64,000 nt of DNA from an uncultured Clostridia bacterium (lineage in GTDB: Bacteria > Bacillota > Clostridia > Oscillospirales > Acutalibacteraceae): the NCBI GenBank assembly GCA_947595635.1, contig CANQEU010000002.1:49116-113115 (forward strand), written 5' to 3'. Within the stretch, counting starts at the first letter, position 1. Each line of letters begins with the position of its first letter. A program made the position numbers and the translations under genes. Under the pieces are notes generated by a model that was not told the origin of the DNA, made no database searches, and saw only the letters and a list, made by a program, of their open reading frames with translations. Below, one piece after another: positions 27,517-40,169 of this stretch.

Positions 27517-27912
27517 TTACCTGCTTGAGCTGTCATCCATATTTCCGCCGTCCATAGCGTCGTCAACAGCCTCTCCGGCGTCAGAAACTATATCGCCGGC
27601 TCCCTGTGCCGCGTCGTCAACAGCTTCTCCGGCGTCAGATACGATGTCGCCGGCTCCGTCCTCAATGTCGCTTACGGCGTTATCGCCGGAGCTTGAGTTT
27701 TCAGAGCTGCTGTTGTCTGACGTTTCGCTTTCGGATTCCGTGTCCTTTTCCTCGCTTGAGGTATCAGAGGACATAGAGCTTTCCGTCGCTTTATTATTGT
27801 CGCTTATCGTGCCGTTTGTGCCGTTGCCGATTTTTCCGTTATCTCCGCTGCAGCTTGCGAAAACAACAAGAGTGAGCAGGGCGCTTAATGCTAATGATAA
27901 AATTCTTTTCAT
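27517..27912 (-). CDS. Acidic low-complexity lipoprotein
   Basis: 131-residue predicted lipoprotein: signal peptide MKRILSLALSALLTLVVFASC with the lipobox cysteine at residue 21. The mature part is almost all Ser, Asp, Glu, Gly and Ala. A first Ser/Glu-rich half is followed by a near-perfect duplication of AGDIVSDAGEAVDDA. No catalytic domain is recognised. It lies 76 bases after sigE on the same strand and before a terminator, so it may be read with the sporulation genes or from a promoter in that gap. The role is unknown. Confidence 0.8.
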   Translation of the reverse strand: MKRILSLALSALLTLVVFASCSGDNGKIGNGTNGTISDNNKATESSMSSDTSSEEKDTESESETSDNSSSENSSSGDNAVSDIEDGAGDIVSDAGEAVDDAAQGAGDIVSDAGEAVDDAMDGGNMDDSSSR

Positions 27913-27988
27913 TTGAAAATTCCTTTCAAAAAATATTTCCTGTCACAGGAACAATAGTATTTTCTGCCTATTTTTCTGTTTCATTCAT

Positions 27989-28702
27989 CTATATTACATT
28001 TCCAAGCTCTTTTTTTAGTTTTTTTATAATTTTTTTCTCAAGTCTTGAAATATATGACTGCGAGATACCCATTAAATTCGCTACCTCCTTTTGAGTGTGC
28101 TCCTTGCATCCGAGAAGACCGAATCTTAACTGCATAATAGTTTTTTCCCTCTCGTTCAGACGGCTGACCGCTTCATTTAAAAGGACTATATCCGCCTCCT
28201 GCTCAATGCTTGTGTTTACGGTATCGCTGTCGCTTCCGAGCACGTCGCTTAGCAAAAGCTCGTTTCCGTCCCAGTCTACATTCAGAGGTTCGTCTATTGA
28301 AACCTCGTTTTTAAGCTGAGAGCTTTTTCTTAAATACATAAGTATTTCGTTTTCTATACAGCGCGAGGCGTATGTTGCAAGCTTTATATTCCTTGACGGG
28401 CAAAAGGTGTTTACCGCCTTTATAAGTCCAATTGTTCCGATAGAAATTAAATCCTCAACCCCTGCTCCGTTCGCCTCGAATTTTTTTGCGATATATACAA
28501 CAAGCCTGAGATTATGCGTTATCAGCGGTTCTCTTGCGTCCTTGTCGCCCTGCTCTATCCGCTCCATTATTTTTTCCTCCTCGTCTTTCGTAAGCGGAGG
28601 CGGAAGCGCCTGAGGGCCGTTTATATAATCAACATCCTTAATTATTCCTGCCGATTTAAGCAAAAGAACAAAAATATATTTTAATTTGTTAAGCAAAATC
28701 AT
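27989..28702 (-). CDS. sigE: RNA polymerase sporulation sigma factor, pro-sigma-E
   Basis: First mother-cell-specific sigma factor of sporulation. The amphipathic, membrane-associating pro-sequence (about residues 1-28, [19 protein letters not shown]) precedes region 2 with [31 protein letters not shown] and region 4 with the [25 protein letters not shown]. Length is 237 residues. It starts 6 bases after spoIIGA, whose product removes the pro-sequence. This pairing identifies the gene as sigE, not sigK or sigG. Confidence 0.95.
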   Translation of the reverse strand: MILLNKLKYIFVLLLKSAGIIKDVDYINGPQALPPPLTKDEEEKIMERIEQGDKDAREPLITHNLRLVVYIAKKFEANGAGVEDLISIGTIGLIKAVNTFCPSRNIKLATYASRCIENEILMYLRKSSQLKNEVSIDEPLNVDWDGNELLLSDVLGSDSDTVNTSIEQEADIVLLNEAVSRLNEREKTIMQLRFGLLGCKEHTQKEVANLMGISQSYISRLEKKIIKKLKKELGNVI

Positions 28703-28708
28703 TCCCCC

Positions 28709-29530
28709 CTAATCAAGACACTGCGGATTTATAAGACAATCGGCGTCGCCGCATACCCTTGCGTCTTCCGTTGCGGCGATATATATTTCATTATTGCAAA
28801 GCCGTCCGTCGGCAAAAACTCTGTCCGGCAAAAAGCAGGGCAAAAGACCGCTTCCGCCGAGTGAGCTGAACGGAGCAAGGCGAAGCTTGTTTTCTTCGCC
28901 GATGCTTGCAGGACGCTTAAAATACTCGATCACCCCCGGCGGAGCTATAGGCATAAGGCGGCTTAAAGCGCATATGATAACAGGACTTCCGCTGAACGGC
29001 TCAACAAGCTCACAGCCTGTGTCAAGCTTGCCCTTAAGCTCAACGCCGGATGAAGCGTTTTCAATGCGCAGCTCAACATAAAGCTTTTTCGGTTTTTTTC
29101 TCCCTGTTATTCTGCAAACAGCCCTGACCGCAAAGTATGTAATTACAGCGGAGAGTATAAGATAAATCGGATGTATGTTTATGTAAAGCGAGCTGTTGTT
29201 TATAAGCATATCGTTTGGAGTAAATATAAACCAGACGGCAAGCATTATTCCCGTGAACAGAAAGCTGATAAGATAAAACGCGGCGGTATTTATCAAAAAC
29301 GAGCGCAGAGTGTTAAATTTAAAGGAAATAAGGCTTATTGCGGCTGAAATCAGTATTTTAATAATGAAGGTCAGCATATTATCCAACGGCGGCAGTAATA
29401 TTATAAGCGAACATAAGCTTCCAAACGCCGCCCCCGATATAAGCCGCAGCCTTTTACACTTTCTGTGAAGGAATTTTCCTGATGCCGCAAGTATAAAATA
29501 ATTGATTATAAGATTTAAAGCGAGCAGCAC
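28709..29530 (-). CDS. spoIIGA: Sporulation sigma-E factor processing peptidase SpoIIGA
   Basis: Membrane aspartic protease that cleaves pro-sigma-E after forespore signalling. The N-terminal half has about five hydrophobic segments; the C-terminal protease domain carries the catalytic KLDTGCEL motif. The coordinates use a GTG that begins LLALNLIINYFIL, but the frame stays open 9 codons further (to 29557) and encodes KVVYIDV, which matches the usual SpoIIGA N-terminus. That extension contains only ATT or ATC as possible starts, near a GGGAGTG site. The true start is therefore uncertain. Confidence 0.92.
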   Translation of the reverse strand: MLLALNLIINYFILAASGKFLHRKCKRLRLISGAAFGSLCSLIILLPPLDNMLTFIIKILISAAISLISFKFNTLRSFLINTAAFYLISFLFTGIMLAVWFIFTPNDMLINNSSLYINIHPIYLILSAVITYFAVRAVCRITGRKKPKKLYVELRIENASSGVELKGKLDTGCELVEPFSGSPVIICALSRLMPIAPPGVIEYFKRPASIGEENKLRLAPFSSLGGSGLLPCFLPDRVFADGRLCNNEIYIAATEDARVCGDADCLINPQCLD

Positions 29531-29740
29531 GTCTATATATACGACTTTTGTGATAATATCACTCCCTTAAGCTCATCTTAATTATCTCACCTGAAAATCA
29601 TTAAACTTGTCATAAAATGGTGCTGATAAAATAATTAAATAAAACCGAAGTGCAAAATTCCCGTATTTTATAGTATCCGAGCGGTAAAAAACTACACTTT
29701 TTTTAAAAAGTCCGCGACTGCAATATATTCAAATATAAAT

Positions 29741-29769
29741 TTGACAATTAGCGCAAATTTGTGTAAAAT
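29741..29769 (+). promoter_or_regulatory. sigma-A promoter of the V-ATPase operon
   Basis: TTGACA and TAAAAT are separated by 17 nt, about 30 bases before the first gene. The gap 29558-29740 shows nothing else I can name. Confidence 0.7.
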
Positions 29770-29798
29770 AGTCTTATTATATTTCTGAAGGTGATGTA

Positions 29799-30110
29799 AT
29801 GGCACTTGATACGGTAAATAAAATCAAGCAGGCCGAGCAGCAATCTGCGGACAGCGAAATAAGCGCTAAGAACGACGCTGAGCTTTTCATTAAAAAATCC
29901 GCCGAGGAATTAAACGAAAAGGCGCAGCAGGAAATCAAGCTTCAGCAGCAGGAAAGAGTAAAGCAGCTCGAAGCTGCAAAGGCGCAGGCTGAACAGATGA
30001 TTGAAAGCGCAAGGCAAGAATCTGAATTGCAGTCAAAGCAGCTTGTTGAGGGTGCTTGCGCCAGAGAAAAGGAAGCTATACAGAAAATACTTGAAATTAT
30101 AGTCAATTGA
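29799..30110 (+). CDS. V-type ATP synthase subunit H (peripheral stalk, G/H-like)
   Basis: 103-residue, highly charged, almost entirely coiled-coil protein (Gln/Glu/Ala/Lys heptads) with a start typical of the ATPase H/G stalk subunit. It pairs with subunit E to form the peripheral stator. Being first in an operon that continues with subunits I, K, E, C, F, A, B and D supports the call, since coiled-coil sequence alone would be weak. Confidence 0.82.
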   Translation: MALDTVNKIKQAEQQSADSEISAKNDAELFIKKSAEELNEKAQQEIKLQQQERVKQLEAAKAQAEQMIESARQESELQSKQLVEGACAREKEAIQKILEIIVN

Positions 30111-30126
30111 CCGGAGGTGATAAGCC

Positions 30127-32623
<2,497 letters not shown>

Positions 32624-32656
32624 AAACCAAGTAAAAACCGGAACGGAGAATGTGTA

Positions 32657-33244
32657 ATGAATGGCTTAGACAGAATTTTGGAGCAGATAAAAAAGGATTC
32701 AGACGAGGCGGTTAAGAAAATAAACGATGAAGCGCAAAGAGCGGTTTTGGAGAATAAACAGCGCATATCAAATCAAACCGCCAAGCAAATCGAGGACATA
32801 AAAGCAAAAACAAAGGCGGAGTGCGAGGACGTTATAAAAAGAGCGCAGTCCTCGTCGGCGCTTGTTAAAAAGCAGACTATGCTTTCCGCGAAGCAGGGAA
32901 TCATAGCAGATATGATAAAAAGAACTCATAAGCATTTGCTGTCCATGCCCGATGAGGAGTATTTTGCCGTTATAGAAAAGATGATAAAGGCAAACGCTCA
33001 TAAGGGTGAAAACGGACTTGTGAAATTCAATGCTTCAGACCTTGCCCGTATGCCTCAGGGCTTTAAGAAGAATATAGCCGAGGCGTTTGATAACGGGCTG
33101 AGCATTTCACAGGAACCGGCTAACATAGACGGCGGATTTATACTGGTATACGGCGGAATTGAGGAAAACTGCTCGTTTGACGCCGTGTTCAGCGAAAAGC
33201 ACGACGAGCTTCAGGATGAGGTTTACTCGCTGTTGTTTTCATAA
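32657..33244 (+). CDS. ntpE: V-type ATP synthase subunit E (peripheral stalk)
   Basis: 195-residue stator subunit. The N-terminal 90 residues form a long charged helix that would pair with subunit H; the C-terminal globular domain ends with DGGFILVYGGIEENCSFDAVFSE, which matches the conserved E-subunit tail that contacts subunits A and B. It lies 33 bases after ntpK and is followed by ntpC after 14 bases, in the standard operon order. Confidence 0.92.
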   Translation: MNGLDRILEQIKKDSDEAVKKINDEAQRAVLENKQRISNQTAKQIEDIKAKTKAECEDVIKRAQSSSALVKKQTMLSAKQGIIADMIKRTHKHLLSMPDEEYFAVIEKMIKANAHKGENGLVKFNASDLARMPQGFKKNIAEAFDNGLSISQEPANIDGGFILVYGGIEENCSFDAVFSEKHDELQDEVYSLLFS

Positions 33245-33258
33245 ACGGAGGTGTTAAA

Positions 33259-34230
33259 TTGAATAAGGACTACACCTATGCCGTTGCCAGGATACGTTCA
33301 AGAGAGCTTGCTCTGCTGAATAATAAGGACATAGATAATCTTTTGAACGCCAGAGGATATGATGAGTGCATACAATATCTTCTTGACAAGGGCTTTGGCG
33401 ACGACGGTTCAGCAAAAACGGACGCCTCAAGTATGCTGTCTGCCGAAAGAAAAAAGATATGGTCGCTTATGAGCGAGCTCACGGACGATTTGTCGCCGTT
33501 TGACGTTTTTCGATATAACGATGATTTTCACAATCTTAAGGTATCGGTCAAGGCTGTTACAAGAGACGTTGACCCCCAAAATATGTTTATGGAAAACGGA
33601 ACGACGGACGGCGAAAAAATATACGACTGCATAAAAGCGCACGCCTATAACCTGCTGCCGGAGCACCTGCAAAACGCGGCGCAGGAGGCTATGACGGCGC
33701 TGCTTCAGACAGGGGACGGGCAAATCTGCGATATTATAATTGACAGAGCCTGCCTTGAGGCGATAATGAGCAAAGCTCAGCAGACAAACAGCGAGGTAAT
33801 TGAGCTTTATGCCGAGCTTACCACAGCCGTCGCGGATATAAAAACCGCGATAAGATGTGAAAAGACGGGAAAAAGTCTTGATTTTATCCAAAGAGCGCTT
33901 GCGCCGTGCAAGACAGTAAATACGGATATGCTTGCAAAGGCGGCTGCGAAATCGCTTGACGATATTTACTCATATCTTTCCGGCACAGCTTATTCATTGG
34001 CTGTTGACGCGCTTAAAAAATCGCCGAGCGAATTTGAAAAATGGTGCGATAACAAGCTTATTGACAGCATTAAGCCGCAAAAAAGCGAGCCGTTTAAAAT
34101 AGGCCCTCTGGCAGCATACATTATAGCAAGGGAAAATGAAATCAAGGCTGTAAGGCTTATTTTATCTGCAAAGCTTAACGACCTTGATTTAAGCGCAATC
34201 AACGAAAGACTGAGGGATATGTATGTATAG
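33259..34230 (+). CDS. ntpC: V-type ATP synthase subunit C (central stalk base)
   Basis: 323-residue helical subunit that links the rotor axle (D/F) to the c-ring, equivalent to eukaryotic subunit d. The start YAVARIRSRELALLNNKDIDNLL and the ending ARENEIKAVRLILSAKLNDL are characteristic. It has a TTG start with CGGAGG 7 nt upstream. It overlaps ntpF by 8 bases. Confidence 0.92.
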   Translation: MNKDYTYAVARIRSRELALLNNKDIDNLLNARGYDECIQYLLDKGFGDDGSAKTDASSMLSAERKKIWSLMSELTDDLSPFDVFRYNDDFHNLKVSVKAVTRDVDPQNMFMENGTTDGEKIYDCIKAHAYNLLPEHLQNAAQEAMTALLQTGDGQICDIIIDRACLEAIMSKAQQTNSEVIELYAELTTAVADIKTAIRCEKTGKSLDFIQRALAPCKTVNTDMLAKAAAKSLDDIYSYLSGTAYSLAVDALKKSPSEFEKWCDNKLIDSIKPQKSEPFKIGPLAAYIIARENEIKAVRLILSAKLNDLDLSAINERLRDMYV

Positions 34231-34540
34231 AATTGCAGCTATCGGCGACCGTGACAGCGTTTACGGCTTCGGCGTTCTCGGCATAGACGTTATTGCCGTT
34301 GAGCACGGCGATGACGCTTTGCGTCAATTCAAAAAAATTTCAAACGGCGAGTATGCTGTGATTTATATTACCGAATCGCTTGCCGCGGAGCTTGAGGATG
34401 AAATTGAAAAATTTGCCGAAAGACCGCTTCCAGCGATTATTCCTATACCGGGAGTTAAGAACAACAACGGTATAGGAATTGCAAATGTCAAGAAGGCTGT
34501 TGAAAAAGCGGTAGGTTCTGACATAATATTTAACGATTAA
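34223..34540 (+). CDS. ntpF: V-type ATP synthase subunit F (central stalk)
   Basis: 105-residue rotor subunit with a Rossmann-like fold that binds subunit D. The motif IAAIGDRDSVYGFGVLGIDV at the N-terminus and the IIPIPG segment near residue 70 match the family. It overlaps ntpC and precedes the catalytic subunits. Confidence 0.92.
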   Translation: MYRIAAIGDRDSVYGFGVLGIDVIAVEHGDDALRQFKKISNGEYAVIYITESLAAELEDEIEKFAERPLPAIIPIPGVKNNNGIGIANVKKAVEKAVGSDIIFND

Positions 34541-34566
34541 CCCATTGAAGGGAATGACAAAATAAA

Positions 34567-36339
34567 ATGAGCAAAGGTATAATTCAAAAGGTTGCAGGCC
34601 CTCTTGTAATTGCAGAGGGTATGCGTGACGCCAATATGTTCGATGTTGTGCGCGTAAGCGAGCAAAGGCTTATAGGCGAGATCATTGAAATGCACGGCGA
34701 CAGGGCGTCTATTCAGGTTTATGAGGAAACCTCCGGCTTGGGACCGGGCGAGCCGGTTGAATCGACGGGAATGCCGCTGAGCGTTGAGCTTGGCCCCGGA
34801 CTTATAGGAAGCATATACGACGGAATACAAAGACCTCTTGACGAAATTATGCGTGTGTCCGGCAACAACCTTGCAAGGGGCGTTGAGGTTCCGTCGCTTA
34901 ACCGCGCAAAAAAATGGCAGTTTGTTCCCACGGTATCCGTCGGTGACAGCGTTACAGCCGGCGACTGTATCGGCACCGTAAAGGAGACCGAAATAGTAAC
35001 ACAGAATATTATGGTTCCGAACAAGCTAAGCGGAAAGGTAAAAAGCATTCAAAACGGCGAATTTACAGTTGAGGAAACGGTAGCCGTAATTGAAGATGAG
35101 GGAGGAGCGCTGCATGAGATAAGTATGATGCAGAAATGGCCTGTTCGTATCGGCAGACCGTATAGGAAAAAGCTTTCTCCCGATATGCCGCTCGTTACCG
35201 GTCAGCGTGTAATAGACACGTTTTTCCCGATTGCAAAGGGTGGCGTCGCCGCCGTTCCGGGTCCGTTCGGAAGCGGTAAAACAGTCGTTCAGCACCAGCT
35301 TGCAAAGTGGGCTGAGGCTGATATTGTAGTTTATATCGGCTGCGGCGAAAGAGGAAACGAAATGACCGACGTTTTAAACGAGTTCCCTGAGCTTATCGAC
35401 CCCAAAACAGGTCATTCGCTTATGGAAAGAACGGTGCTTATCGCCAACACGTCAGATATGCCCGTTGCCGCCCGTGAAGCGTCAATTTACACAGGTATTA
35501 CGATAGCCGAATATTTCCGTGATATGGGCTATTCGGTAGCGCTGATGGGAGACTCCACCTCTCGCTGGGCAGAGGCTCTGCGTGAAATGTCGGGCCGTCT
35601 TGAAGAAATGCCGGGCGAAGAGGGCTACCCCGCGTATCTCGGCAGCCGCCTTGCTCAGTTTTATGAAAGAGCGGGAAAGGTAATAACCATGGGCAGCGAG
35701 GAAAAGGAAGGCGCTTTGTCGGTTATTGGAGCAGTATCTCCTCCGGGCGGAGATATATCAGAGCCTGTTTCGCAGGCTACGCTTAGAATAGTAAAGGTGT
35801 TCTGGGGACTTGATTCCGAGCTTGCATATAAAAGGCATTTTCCGGCAATAAACTGGCTTAACAGCTATTCGCTCTATATCGACACAATGGCTGACTGGTA
35901 CAATGAAACCGTTGCGCCGGACTGGATGGAATGCCGCCACAGAATGATGGCTATTTTGCAGGAGGAAGCGGAGCTTGACGAGATTGTAAAGCTTGTCGGA
36001 ATGGACGCTCTTTCCGCTCCCGACAGAATTAAGCTCGAAGCGGCAAGGTCTATTCGTGAGGATTTCCTGCATCAGGACGCTTTCCACGAGATAGACACCT
36101 ACACTCCGCTTGAAAAACAGCATCTTATGATGCTGCTCATATTGGCATATTACGACCTTGCTCTTGAGGCTTTAAGATCCGGCGCAGACGTAAACGACCT
36201 TGTTTCGCTGCCGGTCAGAGAGCGTATAGGACGTTATAAATATACTCCAAAGGAAAAAATACAGGACGAGTACAAGTCGGTTCTTGAAACTCTTGAAATT
36301 CAGATTAATGAGCAGATAGGCAAAGGAGGCGATCTCTGA
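34567..36339 (+). CDS. ntpA: V-type ATP synthase catalytic subunit A
   Basis: ATP-hydrolysing/synthesising subunit of the A3B3 head. The P-loop GPFGSGKTV, catalytic GER in [11 protein letters not shown], the Walker [17 protein letters not shown] and the A-type non-homologous insertion between the N-terminal barrel and nucleotide domain are present. The 590-residue length is standard. Its stop overlaps the ntpB start by one base (TGATG), giving tight coupling of the two head subunits. Confidence 0.97.
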   Translation: MSKGIIQKVAGPLVIAEGMRDANMFDVVRVSEQRLIGEIIEMHGDRASIQVYEETSGLGPGEPVESTGMPLSVELGPGLIGSIYDGIQRPLDEIMRVSGNNLARGVEVPSLNRAKKWQFVPTVSVGDSVTAGDCIGTVKETEIVTQNIMVPNKLSGKVKSIQNGEFTVEETVAVIEDEGGALHEISMMQKWPVRIGRPYRKKLSPDMPLVTGQRVIDTFFPIAKGGVAAVPGPFGSGKTVVQHQLAKWAEADIVVYIGCGERGNEMTDVLNEFPELIDPKTGHSLMERTVLIANTSDMPVAAREASIYTGITIAEYFRDMGYSVALMGDSTSRWAEALREMSGRLEEMPGEEGYPAYLGSRLAQFYERAGKVITMGSEEKEGALSVIGAVSPPGGDISEPVSQATLRIVKVFWGLDSELAYKRHFPAINWLNSYSLYIDTMADWYNETVAPDWMECRHRMMAILQEEAELDEIVKLVGMDALSAPDRIKLEAARSIREDFLHQDAFHEIDTYTPLEKQHLMMLLILAYYDLALEALRSGADVNDLVSLPVRERIGRYKYTPKEKIQDEYKSVLETLEIQINEQIGKGGDL

Positions 36340-37712
36340 TGGCAAAGGAATACAGAACGATACAGGAGGTTGCCGGCCCTTTGATGCTTGTAAAGGGCGT
36401 TCAGGGCGTTTGCTATGACGAATTGGGTGAAATTGAGCTTGCAAGCGGTGAAAAGCGCCGCTGCAAAGTTCTTGAGGTGAACGGCTCCGACGCGCTTGTT
36501 CAGCTTTTTGAAAACAGCGCCGGAATAAACCTTTCAAACAGTAAGGTAAGATTTCTCGGCAGAAGCATGGAGCTTGGAGTGAGCGAGGATATGCTCAGCC
36601 GTGTTTTTGACGGTCTCGGCCGTCCAATCGACGGCGGCCCCGAAATTTTGCCCGAAAAAAGGCTCGATGTAAACGGCCTGCCGATGAATCCGGCGGCTCG
36701 AAACTATCCGCAGGAGTTTATCCAAACCGGCGTTTCGGCTATAGACGGTCTGAACACGCTTGTAAGAGGACAAAAGCTCCCGATATTCTCAGCCTCAGGT
36801 CTGCCGCACGCAAATCTTGCGGCTCAGATAGCAAGACAGGCAAAGGTTAGAGGCACAGACGAGCCTTTTGCCGTTGTATTTGCCGCAATGGGCATAACCT
36901 TTGAGGAATCAAACTTTTTTGTAGAAAGCTTTAAGGAAACAGGCGCTATCGACAGAACGGTTATGTTTGTTAATCTTGCAAACGACCCTGCCATTGAACG
37001 TATAGCAACTCCGAAAATGGCGCTTACAGCCGCCGAGTATCTTGCGTTTGACGCGGGAATGCACGTTCTTGTTATTTTGACGGATATAACAAACTACGCG
37101 GACGCGCTGCGTGAGGTTTCCGCCGCAAGAAAGGAAGTCCCCGGCAGAAGAGGCTATCCTGGATATATGTATACAGATCTTGCGTCGATATATGAAAGAG
37201 CCGGCAGACAAAAGGGCAAGAACGGAAGTATTACTTTAATTCCGATTTTGACTATGCCGGAGGACGATAAGACCCACCCGATACCCGACCTTACAGGATA
37301 TATAACGGAGGGTCAGATAATATTGAGCAGAGAGCTTTACAGAAAGAATATATCGCCTCCGATTGACGTTTTGCCGTCGCTTAGCCGTCTGAAGGATAAG
37401 GGAATAGGCGAGGGCAAAACAAGGGCGGATCACGCAAACACGATGAATCAGCTTTTTGCGGCATATGCAAGAGGCAAGGACGCAAAGGAGCTTATGGTTA
37501 TCCTCGGCGAGGCTGCTCTTACGGATATTGACAAGCTTTACGCAAAGTTTGCCGATGCGTTTGAAAAGGAATATGTATCACAGGGCTACAATACCAACCG
37601 TGATATTGAAGAAACGCTTGAAATAGGCTGGAAGCTGCTCTCAATTCTGCCTCGAAGCGAGCTAAAAAGAATTAAGGACGAATATCTTGACCAATACTAC
37701 GGCAAAGAATAA
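36339..37712 (+). CDS. ntpB: V-type ATP synthase subunit B (non-catalytic)
   Basis: 457-residue head subunit that alternates with A and contributes the arginine finger. It lacks a true P-loop ([16 protein letters not shown] at that position), as expected for B. The [36 protein letters not shown] block and the [15 protein letters not shown] segment are conserved. It follows ntpA with a one-base overlap; ntpD follows after 21 bases. Confidence 0.97.
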   Translation: MAKEYRTIQEVAGPLMLVKGVQGVCYDELGEIELASGEKRRCKVLEVNGSDALVQLFENSAGINLSNSKVRFLGRSMELGVSEDMLSRVFDGLGRPIDGGPEILPEKRLDVNGLPMNPAARNYPQEFIQTGVSAIDGLNTLVRGQKLPIFSASGLPHANLAAQIARQAKVRGTDEPFAVVFAAMGITFEESNFFVESFKETGAIDRTVMFVNLANDPAIERIATPKMALTAAEYLAFDAGMHVLVILTDITNYADALREVSAARKEVPGRRGYPGYMYTDLASIYERAGRQKGKNGSITLIPILTMPEDDKTHPIPDLTGYITEGQIILSRELYRKNISPPIDVLPSLSRLKDKGIGEGKTRADHANTMNQLFAAYARGKDAKELMVILGEAALTDIDKLYAKFADAFEKEYVSQGYNTNRDIEETLEIGWKLLSILPRSELKRIKDEYLDQYYGKE

Positions 37713-37733
37713 TTGAAACAGAGGTGAAGGCTT

Positions 37734-38381
37734 TTGGCTTCAAAAACGGTAAATCCGACAAGAATGGAGCTTACAAGGCTCAAGAAAAAGCTTGTTACTG
37801 CAATAAGAGGTCACAAGCTGCTAAAGGATAAGCGCGACGAGCTTATGAGACAGTTCCTTGATATGGTCAGAGAGAACAAGGCTCTGCGTGAGCGTGTTGA
37901 AAAAAGCATTGCCGCCGCAAATAAAAACTTTGTTCTTGCCAGAGCGTCTATGAGCGATGAAGCTCTCAATGCGGCGCTGCTTGCTCCAAAGCAGGAGGTT
38001 TCAATTGAGGTTGAATCAAAAAACGTAATGAGCGTTGATATTCCCGTATTCAACACAAAAACGAGAACCTCAGACGAAAATGATATTTACTCATACGGCT
38101 TTGCGTTTACATCATCAGACCTTGACGACGCTGTATTGTCACTGTCGGAGGTTTTGCCGGATCTTCTTCGCCTTGCCGAGTGCGAAAAATCGTGTCAGCT
38201 TCTTGCAAGCGAAATTGAAAAAACACGCAGACGTGTAAATGCGCTTGAACATGTAATGATTCCCGAAACACAGGAGAGCATAAAGTATATTACAATGAAG
38301 CTTGACGAAAACGAGAGAAGCACGCAGATACGGCTTATGAAGGTCAAGGATATGATGCTCAAGCAGGCGCACGGCTACTGA
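37734..38381 (+). CDS. ntpD: V-type ATP synthase subunit D (rotor axle)
   Basis: 215-residue coiled-coil axle that turns inside the A3B3 head. The start [31 protein letters not shown] and the C-terminal helix with [21 protein letters not shown] are diagnostic. It has a TTG start preceded by GAGGTGAAGG. It is the last gene of the operon and is followed by a terminator. Confidence 0.95.
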   Translation: MASKTVNPTRMELTRLKKKLVTAIRGHKLLKDKRDELMRQFLDMVRENKALRERVEKSIAAANKNFVLARASMSDEALNAALLAPKQEVSIEVESKNVMSVDIPVFNTKTRTSDENDIYSYGFAFTSSDLDDAVLSLSEVLPDLLRLAECEKSCQLLASEIEKTRRRVNALEHVMIPETQESIKYITMKLDENERSTQIRLMKVKDMMLKQAHGY

Positions 38382-38391
38382 TAATCAGATT

Positions 38392-38430
38392 AAAACCGAC
38401 TGAGGATTTTGCCATTCAGTCGGTTTTCTG
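38392..38430 (+). terminator. terminator of the V-ATPase operon
   Basis: A perfect 12-bp stem AAAACCGACTGA / TCAGTCGGTTTT with a 12-nt loop lies 10 bases after ntpD. Confidence 0.88.
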
Positions 38431-38473
38431 CATTTTCTTTAAATTCTGATTTTGCCTTAAATGAGGTGGGGTA

Positions 38474-39145
38474 ATGTATAAAATTTTTATAATCGAGGAT
38501 GACGGCGCAATGGCGGCAGCCATGCAAAAGCAGATTATTTCTTGGGGAAACGACGCTCGCTGCGTCAAGGATTTTCACAATATAATCGAGGAGTTTACAG
38601 CCTTTCAGCCGCATCTCGTCCTAATTGATATAACTCTGCCTTTTTTTAACGGCTATTACTGGTGCTCTGAAATCAGAAAGCTGTCGAATGTTCCCGTTAT
38701 ATTTATATCCTCGGCGTCAGAAAAAATGAATATTGTAATGGCGATGAATATAGGCGGCGACGATTTTATTTCTAAGCCGTTTGACCTTGATGTGCTCACG
38801 GCTAAAATTTCAGCAGTGCTGCGAAGATGCTATGATTTAAACGGACAGCTTTCCGTCCTTGAGCACAGGGGCGCGATATTGAATCTTAACGATACTACCC
38901 TTACCTATAACGGCGAAAGGCTTGAGCTTACAAGAAACGATTTCAGAATATTACAGGCGCTTATGCAAAACAAGGGCAAGCTTGTTAGCCGAGAAACGCT
39001 TATGATGAAGCTTTGGGAGATAGACTGCTATGTTGAGGAAAACACGCTGACAGTCAATATAAACAGGCTTAGGCGGAAGCTTGAGAGTATCGGGCTTAAT
39101 GATTTTATAAAAACCAAGGTCGGCTCAGGCTATATTATTGAATAA
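38474..39145 (+). CDS. OmpR-family response regulator, BceR-like
   Basis: 223-residue regulator with a receiver domain (acidic pocket IIEDD, phospho-acceptor Asp in LVLIDITLPFFNG, Lys in FISKPFD) and a C-terminal winged helix (ENTLTVNINRLRRKLE). GAGGTGGGG precedes the start. It is followed by an intramembrane-sensing kinase and an MsbA-unrelated BceAB-type ABC transporter, the classic module for sensing and resisting peptide antibiotics that target cell-wall precursors. It should bind the TTACA-N4-TGTAA site at 40156. Confidence 0.93.
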   Translation: MYKIFIIEDDGAMAAAMQKQIISWGNDARCVKDFHNIIEEFTAFQPHLVLIDITLPFFNGYYWCSEIRKLSNVPVIFISSASEKMNIVMAMNIGGDDFISKPFDLDVLTAKISAVLRRCYDLNGQLSVLEHRGAILNLNDTTLTYNGERLELTRNDFRILQALMQNKGKLVSRETLMMKLWEIDCYVEENTLTVNINRLRRKLESIGLNDFIKTKVGSGYIIE

Positions 39146-39157
39146 GGGGCAGGATTT

Positions 39158-40147
39158 ATGAAGGTTTTTAATGCGTATATAAAGCAATACAGAATGAATA
39201 TATTTTTGCTTATAATTGCCGCGGCAATTTTCGCCCTTGTTTTTTCACTTTATAATTTGCGTGCGGAGGCGGTGCTGTATGCACTGCTGCTTTGTGTTAT
39301 TCCCCTTTCGGCGGCTGTTGCCGTTCACTATATCGGTTTTTATAAAAAGCACCGCACGCTTTTAAGAGTAAAGGACGACCCTGTCATTTTATCCGATATG
39401 CTGCCGGATACTAAAAATCTTATTGAGTGGGATTACGCCGAAATAATAAAGCGGTTAAACGGAATAATGACTGAAAAACTGACTGAAATCAGCTTCAGAC
39501 AGGGCGAATGTATGGATTATTTTACTGCGTGGGCGCATCAAATCAAGTCACCGATAGCCGCCATGAGGCTGATACTGCAAAGCTCCGGCTCTGACGCCGA
39601 CTCTATGCTTTTGTCGGAGCTTTTCAGCATAGAAAAATATACTGAAATGGCTCTTTCATATTTTAGGCTTGACAGCGAAACAAACGATTTTATATTAAAG
39701 GAATATCCGCTTGACGGTATAATCCGCTCCTCAATCAGAGCCTATGCGCCTATTTTTATTCGCAAAAGGCTCACAGTCACATATGACGGCACCGACTTAA
39801 CAGCGATTACAGATGAAAAATGGCTGTCGTTCATTCTTGAGCAAATAATATCAAATGCGGTTAAATATACAAATAAGGGCGGAGTTACAATATCAGTAAG
39901 CCGTGACAAGGTAATTTCCGTGTCCGATACCGGAATAGGGATATATAGCGAGGATATTCCGAGAATATTTGAAAAGGGCTTTACGGGATATAACGGACAT
40001 TCCGATAAAAAGTCAACAGGAATAGGGCTTTATCTTTGCAAAAAGGCTGCGCAAAAGCTCTCTCACAGAATATATGTTGAATCAGAAATAGGAGCCGGCA
40101 GCACATTTTATATTGATTTGAAAACGGCGGATATTCAATTTGAATAA
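39158..40147 (+). CDS. BceS-like intramembrane-sensing histidine kinase
   Basis: 329-residue kinase with two membrane helices (about 14-32 and 38-60) separated by only a few residues, so it has no extracellular sensor domain; kinases of this type sense through their partner ABC transporter. The phospho-acceptor His lies in WAHQIKSPIAAMRL, the N box in QIISNAVKYTNKG, and G boxes in SDTGIGIY and STGIGLYL. It starts 12 bases after the regulator gene. Confidence 0.93.
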   Translation: MKVFNAYIKQYRMNIFLLIIAAAIFALVFSLYNLRAEAVLYALLLCVIPLSAAVAVHYIGFYKKHRTLLRVKDDPVILSDMLPDTKNLIEWDYAEIIKRLNGIMTEKLTEISFRQGECMDYFTAWAHQIKSPIAAMRLILQSSGSDADSMLLSELFSIEKYTEMALSYFRLDSETNDFILKEYPLDGIIRSSIRAYAPIFIRKRLTVTYDGTDLTAITDEKWLSFILEQIISNAVKYTNKGGVTISVSRDKVISVSDTGIGIYSEDIPRIFEKGFTGYNGHSDKKSTGIGLYLCKKAAQKLSHRIYVESEIGAGSTFYIDLKTADIQFE

Positions 40148-40155
40148 ATAAGGAC

Positions 40156-40169
40156 TTACAAAAATGTAA
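40156..40169 (+). promoter_or_regulatory. BceR-type operator
   Basis: TTACAAAAATGTAA is an exact match to the TNACA-N4-TGTAA inverted repeat described for BceR-like regulators. A second palindrome, TGACAA-TTCAT-TTGTCA, follows at 40173-40189. Both lie between the kinase gene and the transporter genes, where a BceR-controlled promoter is expected; a TATACT element near 40220 is a possible -10. Confidence 0.65.
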
